From NCBI GenBank assembly GCA_902825945.1, contig CADECY010000029.1, forward strand, positions 1 to 64,000: a stretch of 64,000 nucleotides of DNA, written 5' to 3'. How positions within the stretch are numbered: position 1 is the stretch's first letter; each line of letters starts with the position of its first letter. The notes under the pieces are model-generated. The model had not been told where the DNA came from, ran no database searches, and was given only the letters and a program-made list of their open reading frames with translations. Source of the stretch: an uncultured Acidobacteriota bacterium. Lineage in GTDB: Bacteria; Acidobacteriota; Terriglobia; Bryobacterales; Bryobacteraceae. The position numbers and the translations under genes were made by a program. Positions 11,591 through 22,200 of the stretch are shown in pieces.

Positions 11591-13231
11591 CTAGTGTGCC
11601 TCCTTCGCGTAGGAGTAGGGTTCCTTGGTGACGACTACGTCGTGCGTGAAGTTCTCGGTCGGAGGCGGAGAGGGCATCTCCTCCCATTCGAGTCCGGTCA
11701 CGCCCCAGGGGTTCTGGCTGGCCTTCGGGCCGTAGAACCACGACCAAGTCAGGTAGATCACCGGAAGAATGTAGCCGATCGCCAGAATCGAGGAGCCGAT
11801 CGAGGACAGGATGTTGAAGATCTGCATTTCTTCCGGGTAGGCATAGTAGCGGCGCGGCATACCGAGATAGCCGACCAGGAACTGCGGGAAGAAGGTGAAG
11901 TTGAAGCCGAAAAACATCAGGGCAGCCGCGGTCTGACCGAGTGGTTCCGGATACATCCGGCCACTGATCTTCGGCCACCAGTAGTGCAGGCCGGCGAACA
12001 TCGCCATCACCGCTCCGCCCACCATGATGTAGTGGAAGTGGGCGACGACGAAGTAGGTGTCGTGCATGTGGAGGTCGGTTCCGAGCGAGGAGAGGAACAG
12101 TCCGGTGAGCCCGCCCACCGCGAACAAGCCGAGGAAGCCGAGCGCGTAGATCATCGGCGTGGCGAACAGGATCGAGCCCTGGTACATCGTACCGAGCCAG
12201 TTGAACACCTTGATGGCCGAGGGAATCGCGACCAGGAAGGTGAGGAACGAGAAGACCATCCCGGCGTATACCGACTGGCCGGAGGTGAACATGTGGTGAC
12301 CCCAGACGATGAAGCTGATCATCGCGATGGCAACCGAGGAGAAGGCGACGAAGTGATAGCCGAAGACCTTGCGGCGGCTCATGCCGGAGATCACTTCCGA
12401 GATCACGCCGAGTCCGGGGAGAATCATGATGTAGACGGCGGGGTGCGAGTAGAACCAGAACAGATGCTGGAACAGGATCGGGTCGCCGCCGAGCCGCGGA
12501 TCGAAGAATCCGAACCCGAGACCGCGCTCGAGCACCATCATGACGAGCGTGATGGCGACGACCGGTGTTCCCAGGATCTGAATCACCGAGGTCGAGTAGA
12601 TCGCCCACATGAACAGAGGCATACGGTACCAGGTGAGGCCCGGCGCGCGCATTTTGTGGATCGTGACGACGAAGTTGAGGCCGGTGAGGATGGAGGAGAA
12701 GCCGGCGACGAAGGCCGCCAGGCCGGCAATGATCACCGAGCCGTTGGCGTAGGTGGAAGAATAGGGCGTATAGAAGGTCCAGCCGGTATCGACGCCGCCG
12801 AGCAGAACCGCGGTGACGGCCATTACCGCGCCACCCATGAAGACGTACCAGCTCAACAGATTCAGCCGCGGGAACGCGACATCCTTGGCGCCGACCATGA
12901 TCGGAACCAGGAAATTGCCGAGCGTTGCCGGAATCGATGGTATGAGGAAGAAGAAGACCATCATGATTCCATGCAGCGTGAAGGACTTGTTGTAGCCGTC
13001 GGCCGTCATGAAGTCGCCCTGCGGAGTCAACAACTCCAAACGGATCAACATCGCGCCAAATCCGCCGACGGCAAAAAACAGCGTAATCGACACCATGTAC
13101 ATCAGGCAGATCCGCTTGTGGTCCACGGTCAGCAACCACGAGGCGATGGTTTGCTTGATGTTGAGGTAATTCTTGGGTTCCTCGACCGGTGGAAGAGGAG
13201 CCACGGGGGGAGACGTCTGGGTCGCGCTCAC
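11591..13231 (-). CDS. ctaD: Cytochrome c oxidase subunit I, A2-type
   Basis: A 546-aa haem-copper oxidase subunit I. The helix VI motif reads [17 protein letters not shown]1-type oxidases have a proton-loading glutamate here (GHPEV); the YSHPxV form marks the A2 subtype. The CuB and haem ligands are present in [12 protein letters not shown] and [14 protein letters not shown]. The K-channel [18 protein letters not shown] region is typical. The start codon is GTG at 13231, sharing one base with the ctaC stop (TAGTG); the protein begins (M)[11 protein letters not shown]. Reduces oxygen to water and pumps protons. Confidence 0.95.
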   Translation of the reverse strand: MSATQTSPPVAPLPPVEEPKNYLNIKQTIASWLLTVDHKRICLMYMVSITLFFAVGGFGAMLIRLELLTPQGDFMTADGYNKSFTLHGIMMVFFFLIPSIPATLGNFLVPIMVGAKDVAFPRLNLLSWYVFMGGAVMAVTAVLLGGVDTGWTFYTPYSSTYANGSVIIAGLAAFVAGFSSILTGLNFVVTIHKMRAPGLTWYRMPLFMWAIYSTSVIQILGTPVVAITLVMMVLERGLGFGFFDPRLGGDPILFQHLFWFYSHPAVYIMILPGLGVISEVISGMSRRKVFGYHFVAFSSVAIAMISFIVWGHHMFTSGQSVYAGMVFSFLTFLVAIPSAIKVFNWLGTMYQGSILFATPMIYALGFLGLFAVGGLTGLFLSSLGTDLHMHDTYFVVAHFHYIMVGGAVMAMFAGLHYWWPKISGRMYPEPLGQTAAALMFFGFNFTFFPQFLVGYLGMPRRYYAYPEEMQIFNILSSIGSSILAIGYILPVIYLTWSWFYGPKASQNPWGVTGLEWEEMPSPPPTENFTHDVVVTKEPYSYAKEAH

Positions 13232-14184
13232 TATTTCACCTCCGGCTTCTGCTCTTTCTTGAGCGACTTGATGTAGGCGAGCAATTGCAATACGTTGTCC
13301 TCGGAGAGTTGGCCCTGGAAGGCGGGCATCTCCTGGTTCTGGTAGCCAGCAACGACCTTGGCAGTAGGCTTCAGGATCGACTCCCGCAGATAGGCCTCGT
13401 CAGCGGTCACGCGCTGACCGTTGGCCAGCAGTACGGAGGATCCGAACACATTCTCGAGCGACGGGCACCGGCCGGAATTATCCTGCTTGTGGCAGGTGTT
13501 GCATCCGCGGTTGCCGAAGAGCCGCTCGCCGGCCTGCGCCATTGTTTCGCCCCGGATCGTTCCGGAAAGCCATGCCTCGTAATCGGCCGGCTCCATCACG
13601 TGAACCCATCCAATCATGCCAGAGTGCTGGGTGCCGCAGTATTCAGCGCAGAACAGGTGGTACTTACCCACTTTGGTCGGCGTGAACTGCATGTTGGTGT
13701 AATGTCCGGGAACCACGTCTTTCTTGATCCGGAACGCGGGCACGTAGAAGCTGTGCAGGACGTCCTCGGTGGTCATGGTCAGTTTGACCGGCTGGCCCAC
13801 CGGAACGTGAAGTTCGTTGATCTCGCGGTGGCCTTCCGGATGTTGCAGCTTCCACATCCACTGTTTTCCGACGACGAAGATCTCCATTGCGCCGGGCGGG
13901 ATGGTGTAGTTGCGATAGAACAGGAACGTACCCCAGGCGAAGATCACCATGACGATCGAGAGCGGAACCAGCGATCCGACGATCTCGAACAGATGATTAT
14001 GACCCGGCTGGGGCGGGATCTCGTCGGGGTGTTTCCGGCGGTACTTGATGGCGAAGTACACACCAATGGCGAACACGCCAACCGTGAAGATCACGTTGAT
14101 TGCGACGATGAAAAAATAGTGCAGGTCGACGTCGCCAGCCGCCGCCGACGCAGCTTCAGGAAATAGCGGGAAGTCTTTCCACAT
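13231..14184 (-). CDS. ctaC: Cytochrome c oxidase subunit II with C-terminal cytochrome c domain (caa3-type)
   Basis: A 317-aa protein. Two N-terminal membrane helices are followed by a periplasmic cupredoxin domain whose CuA site is in [17 protein letters not shown], with an upstream ligand histidine in [12 protein letters not shown] class I cytochrome c domain follows with haem-binding GCNTCH and a later methionine in [14 protein letters not shown]. The fused cytochrome makes this a caa3-type oxidase able to accept electrons directly from ACIII or a small donor. Its first 29 bp overlap the end of the SCO gene, and its TAG stop overlaps the GTG of ctaD by one base. Confidence 0.94.
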   Translation of the reverse strand: MWKDFPLFPEAASAAAGDVDLHYFFIVAINVIFTVGVFAIGVYFAIKYRRKHPDEIPPQPGHNHLFEIVGSLVPLSIVMVIFAWGTFLFYRNYTIPPGAMEIFVVGKQWMWKLQHPEGHREINELHVPVGQPVKLTMTTEDVLHSFYVPAFRIKKDVVPGHYTNMQFTPTKVGKYHLFCAEYCGTQHSGMIGWVHVMEPADYEAWLSGTIRGETMAQAGERLFGNRGCNTCHKQDNSGRCPSLENVFGSSVLLANGQRVTADEAYLRESILKPTAKVVAGYQNQEMPAFQGQLSEDNVLQLLAYIKSLKKEQKPEVK

Positions 14185-15004
14185 AGCGTTGTTTGCTCTG
14201 CCGCCAGGATATGATCCAAAACGAAATGAGACCGAGGATCGTTGCGGCGGCGGCGAGCCGCATGATCCCCATGACCGTAGTTGTATATTTGCCGATGGAG
14301 GGGTCGTAGTGGAAGCAGTAGAGCAGCACTACGTCGGCGAGAGTTCCAATCTTGTTCGCCGATGCCTCGACCAAGCCGAGGCGCAAGTCACGCGCCGAAA
14401 ACTCGACGCCGAAGAAGTATTTCGAAATCCGGCCTTCCGGCGTGAGAATCGCGATCGCGCTCGCGTGATTCCACTGGCCCGACTTCGGATCCTTGTCATA
14501 ACGATAGCCGATCGAGCCCGTCAGAGCCTGGATCGCTTCCGCGGATCCGGTCAGGAACTTCCAGCCGGCCTCGGTTCCAGCACGTGCGTATCGCTCGGTG
14601 TATTCGTAGCGCTTGGCCCGCGCGTTCTGGGCGTTCTCCGAAGGGTCGAAACTGAAAGCGATGACATCGAAGTCCCGGCCCACATTCAGCGGCACGATCT
14701 TCAACGTACGGAGAACGCCGTTGAGGATCATGTGGCACAGCATCGGGCACTCGTAATAGACGGGAACCAGGATCGCGGGGCGCCCCGAAAGGTACTCGCG
14801 AAACGGGCGTGCCGTGCCGGTGTCGTCGGTGAAGACCGCGTCCAGCGCCACGCTTTGGTTGAGCTTCTGATCGACGCCCACCTCTTTCAACTGCTCGGGC
14901 AGCGTGGTCGCGGCCGTGCTGTCGGCGCCGACATCCTGCGTTGGCCGCAGTTGGGCCGACAGGCCGTTCGCCAGAATCGCGGTAATGATTGCGAGGCGTT
15001 TCAT
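14156..15004 (-). CDS. SCO1/SenC/PrrC-type copper chaperone
   Basis: A 282-aa exported protein with an N-terminal signal sequence (MKRLAIITAILANGLSAQ) and a thioredoxin-like domain. The copper site CxxxC is CPMLC in PVYYECPMLCHMI, and the distal histidine is in WNHASAIAILTPEG. A C-terminal membrane helix (MRLAAAATILGLISFWIISW) anchors it. SCO proteins deliver or reduce copper for the CuA site of subunit II, whose gene follows and overlaps by 29 bp. Located between the ACIII and oxidase blocks, as in other ACIII clusters. Confidence 0.9.
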   Translation of the reverse strand: MKRLAIITAILANGLSAQLRPTQDVGADSTAATTLPEQLKEVGVDQKLNQSVALDAVFTDDTGTARPFREYLSGRPAILVPVYYECPMLCHMILNGVLRTLKIVPLNVGRDFDVIAFSFDPSENAQNARAKRYEYTERYARAGTEAGWKFLTGSAEAIQALTGSIGYRYDKDPKSGQWNHASAIAILTPEGRISKYFFGVEFSARDLRLGLVEASANKIGTLADVVLLYCFHYDPSIGKYTTTVMGIMRLAAAATILGLISFWIISWRQSKQRYVERLPAIS

Positions 15005-15015
15005 TTCGAGGGAGG

Positions 15016-15456
15016 CTATCGCTTCCCCTTGGCGGCCGGTTTCGGAGCGGCTGGAGCGGGAACGCCCTTCGGCTCCGGCAGACCGCGAGTGGCGAGAATC
15101 TCGATCGCGCGATCGACGGGGATACGGACCGCGCCACTCTTCTCGTCTCTAGAATAGCTCGTCAGATCATGCTCGTCTTTCGCCTTGCGGAGTTTCAGAT
15201 CGATCGACTGGTCGACTTGGAGCAGCGGCGCGTTCGGAATCGCCTTCTGCATCTGCATCTGCGTCGGCTCGGGTCCGCCGCGGAAGCGCGACTGAATGCT
15301 ATCGAGCCCATAGAACATGAGGAACATCAGACCGAAACCGAAGAAGACGAGGATCAGCAGTCCGGCGCCCGACTTGACGATCATCGGAACGTCGGCGTCG
15401 GAGGTCTCGTATCCAGGACCAGTGCCGGGCTTTGGGGGGTGATGTGATCCGCTCAT
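15016..15456 (-). CDS. Uncharacterised single-helix membrane protein of the ACIII-oxidase cluster
   Basis: A 146-aa protein not assignable to a named family by eye. It has a short polar N-terminus, one membrane helix (VKSGAGLLILVFFGFGLMFL), then an outside segment with repeated charged stretches. The segment EKSGAVRIPVDRAIEILATRG resembles the IPVDRAM-type end seen in small proteins encoded beside act genes in other phyla, which is an impression and not a search result. The C-terminus is Ala-Pro-Lys rich. It starts immediately after the actF stop (TAAATG) and ends 11 bp before SCO, so it is almost certainly co-expressed. A role as an accessory ACIII or oxidase assembly subunit is inference. 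Confidence 0.7.
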   Translation of the reverse strand: MSGSHHPPKPGTGPGYETSDADVPMIVKSGAGLLILVFFGFGLMFLMFYGLDSIQSRFRGGPEPTQMQMQKAIPNAPLLQVDQSIDLKLRKAKDEHDLTSYSRDEKSGAVRIPVDRAIEILATRGLPEPKGVPAPAAPKPAAKGKR

Positions 15457-16635
15457 TTAGTGATGACCTCCCGCGAGACGGTAGGCCTCGACCGGCTCGA
15501 GCGAGCGCTTGCCGAGTTGCCAAGCGAAGAAACCGACCCAGAGCCCACCGACGGCGATTGGGGCGGCAAAATCCATCCAGTGCGGCATGAAGTGACCGGC
15601 CTCCTCGACTTCATGGAAGGAGGGCGCGACGTACCACATGATGTCGATCAGGCGCATGAACATCATGAACGCGGCGATCTTGGTGAGAATCGCCACCTTG
15701 CGTTTGAGGAACCGCTGCAGCAAAAGCAGGAACGGCAGCGCGAAATGGAACGCCATCAGGCAGTAGGCCATCGTCAGCCAGACACCGTGGAAACGCTTGA
15801 CGTAGAACGGAGTCTCCTCGGCCAAGTTGCCCGACCAGATAATCAGGAACTGCGAGAAGCTCGCGTAGGCCCACAGCACGGTGAACGCAAACATCAAAGT
15901 GCCGAGATCGGCGAAGTGGTTCGGCTTGATCAGGTGAGAAAGCGGCCCGTCTTCCGAAGCGCGGCTGAGAACCAGGATCATGAACGCCATCGTGCAGAGC
16001 GCGCCGCCAAAGATGAACAGCACACCGTACATCGACGACATCCAATGCGGCTCGAGTGACATGCCGAAGTCGAACATCGCGAAGCTGACGGTGAGGATGT
16101 GCGCCACGACTCCGGGTCCGGAGATGTTGCGGAGCTTGTCCTTGGCCACTTCCCCGCCCCCGTTCTCCTGTTCGGCGGACCAGAGATTGAGGAAGTAACG
16201 CAGCGCGAGCCACACGACGAAATAGATGGCCACCCGGGTCAGGAAAAAGTTCGAATTCAGCCAGAAGGCCTTTTTCTGCAGAATGTGGTCATGCGCGACG
16301 ACGTCGGGACGAGCCCACTCATACAGTTTGGGCAGATTCAACAGGATCGGGATGACCAGAAGCACGTTGAGCGGAAGCGTCCGGGTTCCGGCTTCGAACT
16401 GGCGGCGGAGGGCAACGCCCCACTGGCCGCCAACGAGATGATGAAGGCACAAGAGCCCCGAGCAGGTGACCGGGATCATGAGCCAATAGATGAAAGCGAT
16501 AAGATAGGACCGCCAGAACTGGTCGGAATTCGTCATGGCTCCGGCGGCGCAAGCCACCGAACCCGCGACGCCGACGAAGAAAGCCTTGTTCCGGAGGCCG
16601 CTCAAGTCGACGGTATTCATGTTGGAAGAGGACAC
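15457..16635 (-). CDS. actF: Alternative complex III subunit ActF (quinol oxidation membrane subunit)
   Basis: A 392-aa polytopic membrane protein related to ActC/NrfD but shorter. About ten hydrophobic segments are visible, including FIYWLMIPVTCSGLLCLHHL and VAHILTVSFAMFDFGMSLEP. ActF pairs with ActC in the membrane part of ACIII, which oxidises quinol and passes electrons to cytochrome c. The start is GTG at 16635, sharing one base with the actE stop (TAGTG); the protein reads (M)SSSNMNTVDLSG. An internal ATG five codons later is the alternative. It abuts the unknown 146-aa gene. Confidence 0.92.
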   Translation of the reverse strand: MSSSNMNTVDLSGLRNKAFFVGVAGSVACAAGAMTNSDQFWRSYLIAFIYWLMIPVTCSGLLCLHHLVGGQWGVALRRQFEAGTRTLPLNVLLVIPILLNLPKLYEWARPDVVAHDHILQKKAFWLNSNFFLTRVAIYFVVWLALRYFLNLWSAEQENGGGEVAKDKLRNISGPGVVAHILTVSFAMFDFGMSLEPHWMSSMYGVLFIFGGALCTMAFMILVLSRASEDGPLSHLIKPNHFADLGTLMFAFTVLWAYASFSQFLIIWSGNLAEETPFYVKRFHGVWLTMAYCLMAFHFALPFLLLLQRFLKRKVAILTKIAAFMMFMRLIDIMWYVAPSFHEVEEAGHFMPHWMDFAAPIAVGGLWVGFFAWQLGKRSLEPVEAYRLAGGHH

Positions 16636-17282
16636 TAGTGGTTGCCTCCCTTAGCCTCGGGTTTCGGGGCCGCGGCCGGAGGCGCCGCAGGTTGGCCAGC
16701 CGCGTGGGCGGCGGCCGAAAGCTTGGCGCGATCGGACTCGGGGACGTCGTCGATCGTCGCGTTCTGGCTCAGTTGCAGCGCGCGGACATAGGCGACGATC
16801 GCCCAGCGGTCATCGACGGGGATACGCGAGGCGTAGCTGACCATCGTGCCGTAACCGTTGGTGATCACGTCATAGAAATAGCCGGACGGCTGATTGCGCA
16901 GGCGATCGACATGGTAGGAAGGCGGGGCCTTGAAACCGCGCTGCACCACCATGCCGTCGCCATAGCCGGTCTTGCCATGGCAGGGCGAGCAATAGATGTT
17001 GAAGCGCTGCTGTCCGCGAGTGAGGAAAGATTGGTCCACCTTGTAGGAGGCGGGGAGCCCGGGAGCAAAACCGTCAGCGGCCTTGCCCTGGAACTTATGC
17101 GGATCCTGCCGCAGGCGGCCGCGGGCGATCGTGCCATCGACCAACGGGCGCGCTGCTTTGCCATCGGGCCAGAGCGCACTTTCCTGCAGGCCCTTGAACT
17201 TGGGCTGATCGTGCATGTCCTGACGGCAGGCGGTCGAGATCGCGGCCAAGGCGGCGATGAGGAGAGCGTGTTTACTTCTCAA
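16635..17282 (-). CDS. actE: Alternative complex III subunit ActE (monohaem cytochrome c lipoprotein)
   Basis: A 215-aa protein. A TTG at 17282 is chosen as start: it has AAGGAGGT 8 nt upstream and gives (M)RSKHALLIAALAAISTAC, a lipoprotein signal with cysteine at the lipobox. The open frame runs up to 17549, but that extension overlaps actD and is arginine/serine-rich, shadow-like sequence. One haem site, YCSPCHGKTGYGDG, and a likely axial Met in GTMVSYASRIP are present. The tail is Ala-Pro-rich. ActE is a periplasmic electron carrier within ACIII. The start overlaps the actD stop by 11 bp. Confidence 0.9.
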   Translation of the reverse strand: MRSKHALLIAALAAISTACRQDMHDQPKFKGLQESALWPDGKAARPLVDGTIARGRLRQDPHKFQGKAADGFAPGLPASYKVDQSFLTRGQQRFNIYCSPCHGKTGYGDGMVVQRGFKAPPSYHVDRLRNQPSGYFYDVITNGYGTMVSYASRIPVDDRWAIVAYVRALQLSQNATIDDVPESDRAKLSAAAHAAGQPAAPPAAAPKPEAKGGNH

Positions 17283-17826
17283 CTTCGACCACCTCCTTGC
17301 TGTGAAGGCCCTCGAGGAACTTCCTCGTGGTGTGGATGTCGAACTTCGGGTCGTCTGCCTCGATCGAGAGGAAGAACCGGTCGGTCGATGCCATCTGGAA
17401 CCGGGGGTTGTTGAAGACCGGATGGTAGGGCATCGGGAAGCCGTTGAGAACGCACATCCCCACCAGCGCCGATATCGCCGAGAACAAAACCATGGTCTCG
17501 AAAACCGGCGGTACGTAAGCCGGCCAGGAAAACAGCGGCTTGCCGCCAACGTTCATCGGGTAGGCGACAACCGTGATGTAGTACATCAGACAAAAGCCCA
17601 CCGTGGCACCGGTCAACCCGGCACAAAACACGATCTTCTGAATCCGGTCGTCTTCGATTCCGAGAGCCTCCGACAGACCGTGGATGGGGGCCGACGAGTA
17701 GGCATCGGTCCTCTTGAAGCCCGCGTCGCGAACGGCCTCGCAGGCCTTCATCAACGCGCGCTCGGTGTCGAACTCCGCCATCAGGCCGAACAGCTTCGAC
17801 TCAGGAGCGGGTGCGTGATCGCTCAT
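17272..17826 (-). CDS. actD: Alternative complex III subunit ActD
   Basis: A 184-aa membrane protein of the DUF3341 family. An N-terminal cytoplasmic domain (LFGLMAEFDTERALMKACEA) precedes two membrane helices (IVFCAGLTGATVGFCLMYYI; ETMVLFSAISALVGMCVLNG) and a soluble end (STDRFFLSIEADDPKFD). ActD lies on the ACIII membrane surface and is structural. Its start is 1 bp after the actC stop and its stop lies inside the actE start region. Confidence 0.92.
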   Translation of the reverse strand: MSDHAPAPESKLFGLMAEFDTERALMKACEAVRDAGFKRTDAYSSAPIHGLSEALGIEDDRIQKIVFCAGLTGATVGFCLMYYITVVAYPMNVGGKPLFSWPAYVPPVFETMVLFSAISALVGMCVLNGFPMPYHPVFNNPRFQMASTDRFFLSIEADDPKFDIHTTRKFLEGLHSKEVVEVEK

Positions 17827-17827
17827 G

Positions 17828-19201
17828 TCAGTGCGCTCCTCCCTCGGCCGCCGGCCGTTTGATCAATGTCTTGACCTCGAAGATCGAGATCATCGGCAAT
17901 CCACGAATGAACAGGAACATCATGAACGTGAAGAAGCCGATCGATCCGATGAAGGCGCCCCAGTCGTACAGTGTCGGCTGATAGTAGCCCCACGATCCGG
18001 GGATGAAGTCGCGGTGCAGGCTCATCGGGATGATGACGAAGCGTTCCAGCCACATGCCCACGTTGATGAACATGCTGACGATGAACAGGCACGTCAGGTT
18101 CCGGCGCATGCTGTGGATCCACAACACCTGAGGAACGAGGAAGTTACACAGGATCAGCGACCAGTAGTACCACTTGTAGGGTCCGAAGAAGCGGTTGTGG
18201 ACCATCGCTTCCTCGAACTCGTTGGCGCTGTAGTAGCCGAAGAAGACTTCGAGGAAGTATCCGTACACCACCACGAGTCCGGTGGTCAGCATGACCTTCG
18301 CCATGTTGTCCAGATGCTTGTCGGTGATGTAGTCCTCGAGACCGTAGAGCTTGCGGATCGGAATCCCGAGAGTCAGCACCATGGCGAAGCCGGCGAACAC
18401 GGCACCCGCCACGAAGTAGGGCGGAAAGACCGTGGTATGCCAGCCGGGAATGATGCCCGCCGCGAAGTCGAACGACACGACCGAGTGGACCGAAACCACC
18501 AGAGGCGTCGAGAGGCCCGCCAGAAGCAGCGATGCCATTTCATAGACGTGCCAGTGACGAGCCGAGCCGCGCCAGCCGAGCGAGAAGAAGCCGTACATCT
18601 TCTTGCCGAACAGCGTCTTGGCGCGATCTCGCATGGTCGCGAGATCCGGAATCAGTCCGACATACCAGAACAGGATCGAAACCGTTGCGTAGGTCGAAAC
18701 CGCGAACACGTCCCACACCAGCGGACTGCGCGGCTGCGGCCACAGCGCCATCGTGTTCGGATAGGGCAGCAGCCAGTAGGCGAGCCACGGGCGGCCCGTG
18801 TGGAACACCGGATACAGGCCCGCGCACATGACGGCGAAAATCGTCATCGCCTCGGCGAATCGAGAGATCGACATGCGCCACTGTTGGCGCAACAGAAGAA
18901 GAATTGCGGAGATGAGTGTGCCCGCGTGGCCGATACCGATCCACCAGACGAAATTGATGATGTCGAGTCCCCAGCCGACCGGCTGGTTGATGCCCCAAAG
19001 TCCGATACCCCGCACGGCGAGACTGCCGAGCGAGAACACCATCAGGTGCATCACCATGAACGCGATCGCGAACACGATGAACCACTGCTTGGGCGTCTTG
19101 GCCGTCAGCACCACGCCCGCGATCTTTTCGGTGACCGTGGTGTCAGAATGGCCCGGGGCGAGAACAGGTGCTGTGGCTGAGTTGTATTGTGAGTCTGCCA
19201 T
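17828..19201 (-). CDS. actC: Alternative complex III subunit ActC (NrfD-like quinone-binding membrane protein)
   Basis: A 457-aa polytopic protein of the NrfD/PsrC family. The start is MADSQYNSATAPV at 19201; twenty codons of open frame upstream to 19261 fall within the end of actB and are not used. Family features include NQPVGWGLDIINFVWWIGIG, HAGTLISAILLLLRQQWR, and LVVSVHSVVSFDFAAGIIPG. ActC is the main quinol-binding membrane subunit, paired with the FeS protein ActB. It lies 22 bp after actB and 1 bp before actD. Confidence 0.93.
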   Translation of the reverse strand: MADSQYNSATAPVLAPGHSDTTVTEKIAGVVLTAKTPKQWFIVFAIAFMVMHLMVFSLGSLAVRGIGLWGINQPVGWGLDIINFVWWIGIGHAGTLISAILLLLRQQWRMSISRFAEAMTIFAVMCAGLYPVFHTGRPWLAYWLLPYPNTMALWPQPRSPLVWDVFAVSTYATVSILFWYVGLIPDLATMRDRAKTLFGKKMYGFFSLGWRGSARHWHVYEMASLLLAGLSTPLVVSVHSVVSFDFAAGIIPGWHTTVFPPYFVAGAVFAGFAMVLTLGIPIRKLYGLEDYITDKHLDNMAKVMLTTGLVVVYGYFLEVFFGYYSANEFEEAMVHNRFFGPYKWYYWSLILCNFLVPQVLWIHSMRRNLTCLFIVSMFINVGMWLERFVIIPMSLHRDFIPGSWGYYQPTLYDWGAFIGSIGFFTFMMFLFIRGLPMISIFEVKTLIKRPAAEGGAH

Positions 19202-19223
19202 GGTTGTGCTATCCCTCCCGGCC

Positions 19224-22200
19224 CTAGGCCTTTTCCAGATCCGGGTTCGGGTTGCGAACACCCGCGAGATACGACGTTCTCGGGCGGGTGTTCAACTCGG
19301 TCAAGAGCGCGTAGTTACGCTCGTCTTTCTTGATCTTGGCGATCTTCGAATTGGCGTCGTTCATGTCGCCGAAGTGAATCGCCTGGGTCGGACAAACCGC
19401 CTGACAGGCGGTGATCACCTCACCGTCCTTGATCTTTCGTCCTTCGATCTCGGCCGTCACGCGCGCCGAGTTGATGCGCTGCACGCAGTAGGTGCACTTC
19501 TCCATCACGCCGCGGCTGCGCACGCTGACATTGGGATTCCGCACGCCCTTGAGGCTCTCGGTGTCCCAATCCTGATAAAGGAAGAAGTTGAACTTGCGGA
19601 CCTTGTACGGGCAGTTATTGGCGCAGTAGCGCGTGCCAACGCAGCGGTTATAGGTCATCTGGTTGAGACCTTCGTCCGAGTGAGAGGTGGCCGCGACCGG
19701 ACAAACGCCCTCGCATGGGGCGTTGTCGCAGTGCATGCAGGTGACCGGCTGATGCTGAATCCCGGTTGGATTGTCGATGTCGCCCGCGAAATAGCGGTCG
19801 ATGCGAATCCAGTGCATTTCGCGTCCGCGCGTTACCTGTTCCTTACCGACGACCGCGATATTGTTTTCCGATTGGCAGGCAATGGTGCAGGCGTTGCATC
19901 CGGTGCAGGCGTTCAGGTCGATCGCCATGCCCCACGAGTAGTTCTTGTATTCCCACTCCGGATAGAGCGAGAACAGATGCGTGCCGTGACGATCGTGTGC
20001 GAACCCGGGTTCCTTCTTGAAGTGCTCCAGAGTTGCAACCTTGAGCAGGTCCCGGCCTTCCATCTGGCCATGATCCTGCGTCACCGCGACCCGGTGGATA
20101 TCGTTGGTCGCGGTCACCGTCAGACCACCCGCGCTCCAGGGCGCGGCCGAGGTTCGAAGCGCGTAGGAGTTGAAGCCGACTCCGTTGGCGATCTTGCCGG
20201 CGCGCGTACGGCCGTAGCCGAGATGCACCGTGACGCAATCGTCGGCATGACCCGGTACGATCCAGGCCGGTGCCTTGACACTCTTGCCGCCGATCTTCAG
20301 ATCGACGATCGGCGTATCGTGATACATCGTGCCGGAACTGTACTCGACACCGAACTTCTTCGCCATCTTCGGGCTCATGAGCGCCAAGTTGTCCCAAGTG
20401 GTCTTGGTGATCGGCTTGGGCAGTTCCTGCAGCCAGGCGTTGTTCGAGTACCGCCCGTCGTACAGGTTCGGATCGGGCCGGAAAACCAGTTCCGTTCCGG
20501 AAGACTGCGCGCGGGCCGAGGCGAGATCGGAGGCCAGTTCCTTGCGGATCACGACCGCCTTGGGCCCAAAGGCCGAACCTTCGAGCACGCCGTCGTGGAG
20601 GGCCTTCTCCCAAACCTGCTGGAAGTTGATCGTCTTGTCGCGCGCGGCAAGCGCGGCCGACCAGTATTCCTTCACCCACTCCATTGCGCTGCGCCCGCCC
20701 TTGTCGCGGAACAACGTAATGATGTCGAGCGCGGTCTTGCCCTCGTAGAGCGGCATGATCAGCGGCTGTGTGAAAGTCACCGAGCCGTCGAAGGCCCGAG
20801 TGTCGATCCACGATTCGAACGTGTGGGCCATCGGAATCTGCCAGTGACAGACCGCCGATGTCTCGTCGTCGTATTCGCCGAGCCGGATGCGCACTTTCAC
20901 CTTGCGGAAGGCTTCGGCGAAACCGGCGTCGACGGGAGCATTGTACAGAGGATTTCCGCCGATCACGAGCAGGCAGGTGACCTTACCGGCGTTCATGTCG
21001 GCGATGAGTTCCTTCAGCGACGCAAGCTGATCGGCCGGGTTCGACTCGATCGGATCGGTGTAGTAGACCGTCTTGCCAGCGTTGCCGAGAGCGGCGTTCA
21101 TCGCATGCGCGAGCGCATGAACCGCTGCCGGTTGCTGGTCACCCGCGACAACGATACTCGATCCCTTATGGTTGTTCAGATCGGCCGCGATGGCTTTGAG
21201 CCACTGCGCCGGAGCCGAAGTGGTCGAGACACCCGTTCCCGCGCCTACCTCATTGGCGAGCGCGCGCGCGAAGTTCTCAATCTCGGCCGGTGCGAGCGCG
21301 AGCCTGTGATCGGCTTTGGCTCCGGTGATCGAAGGAGCGGGCTCGATCACGTACAGACGGTTCATTGTCGTGTTCGCGCCCTCGGGGCGGCGCTTCGACA
21401 TGAAGTCGCGCGCATATCGGACCGAACCCGGGCCGGAATAGAGGAAGTCGGCGTCGAGCGAAACGACGACATCCGCCTGGTCGAATTTGTATACCGTGTT
21501 GACTGGCTCGCCGAACGCCATCCGCGCGCCGGCGCGAACCGAGTCGCGCGCGCACGGTTCATATTGGTGCCACTTCGCCTCGGGAATCTCGGCGAACAAT
21601 TCTCGGATCTGCTCGGCGAGTGCCGGCGAGTTGACCGTCTCGGTCAGGATGCGGAAGCCGGCTCCCCGCGTCGACAGCATGTCCTCGCGCAGCATCTTGA
21701 CCGCTTCCTGGAAGCGCGTGTAGGTCGACCCGCGCCCTTCGCGCAAAACGTTCTGCGACCGGTCGGGGTCCCACACTCCGAGCGACACCGCCTGGGTGAT
21801 CGCATCGGTGGCACCGAGCGAGGCCGGGTGTTCGGGATTGCCGTCGACCCGCGTCGGGCGTCCGGTGTGGCTTTCGACGAGAACACCCGTCGCGTAGCCC
21901 GTCGTGGTGACCGCGCTCGCGAAGTACAGAGGCTTGCCGGGAATGACATCTTCCGGCGCCTGCACGTACGGAACGATCTTCTCTTCCGGCTGCCGGGTGC
22001 AGGCCGTCAAACCCGCCAAGCCCAGAGTCGCACCGAGGAGTTCCACCAGACGGCGCCGGCTGACCGCATTGGTCCACTCCGCCGTGCCGGGCACGAACTC
22101 GTCCTCGACGATCTTCTGAAACTCGGGAGTCTGGGCGACCTGATCGAGGCTCCGCCAGAACTCCGGCCCGTTGGCGCTGGCCAGGCGCGCTCGAATGGCA

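Noticed and set aside
11594..13276. Long plus-strand frame opposite ctaD
   Set aside because: Acidic/arginine shadow of a conserved oxidase gene; no recognisable domain.
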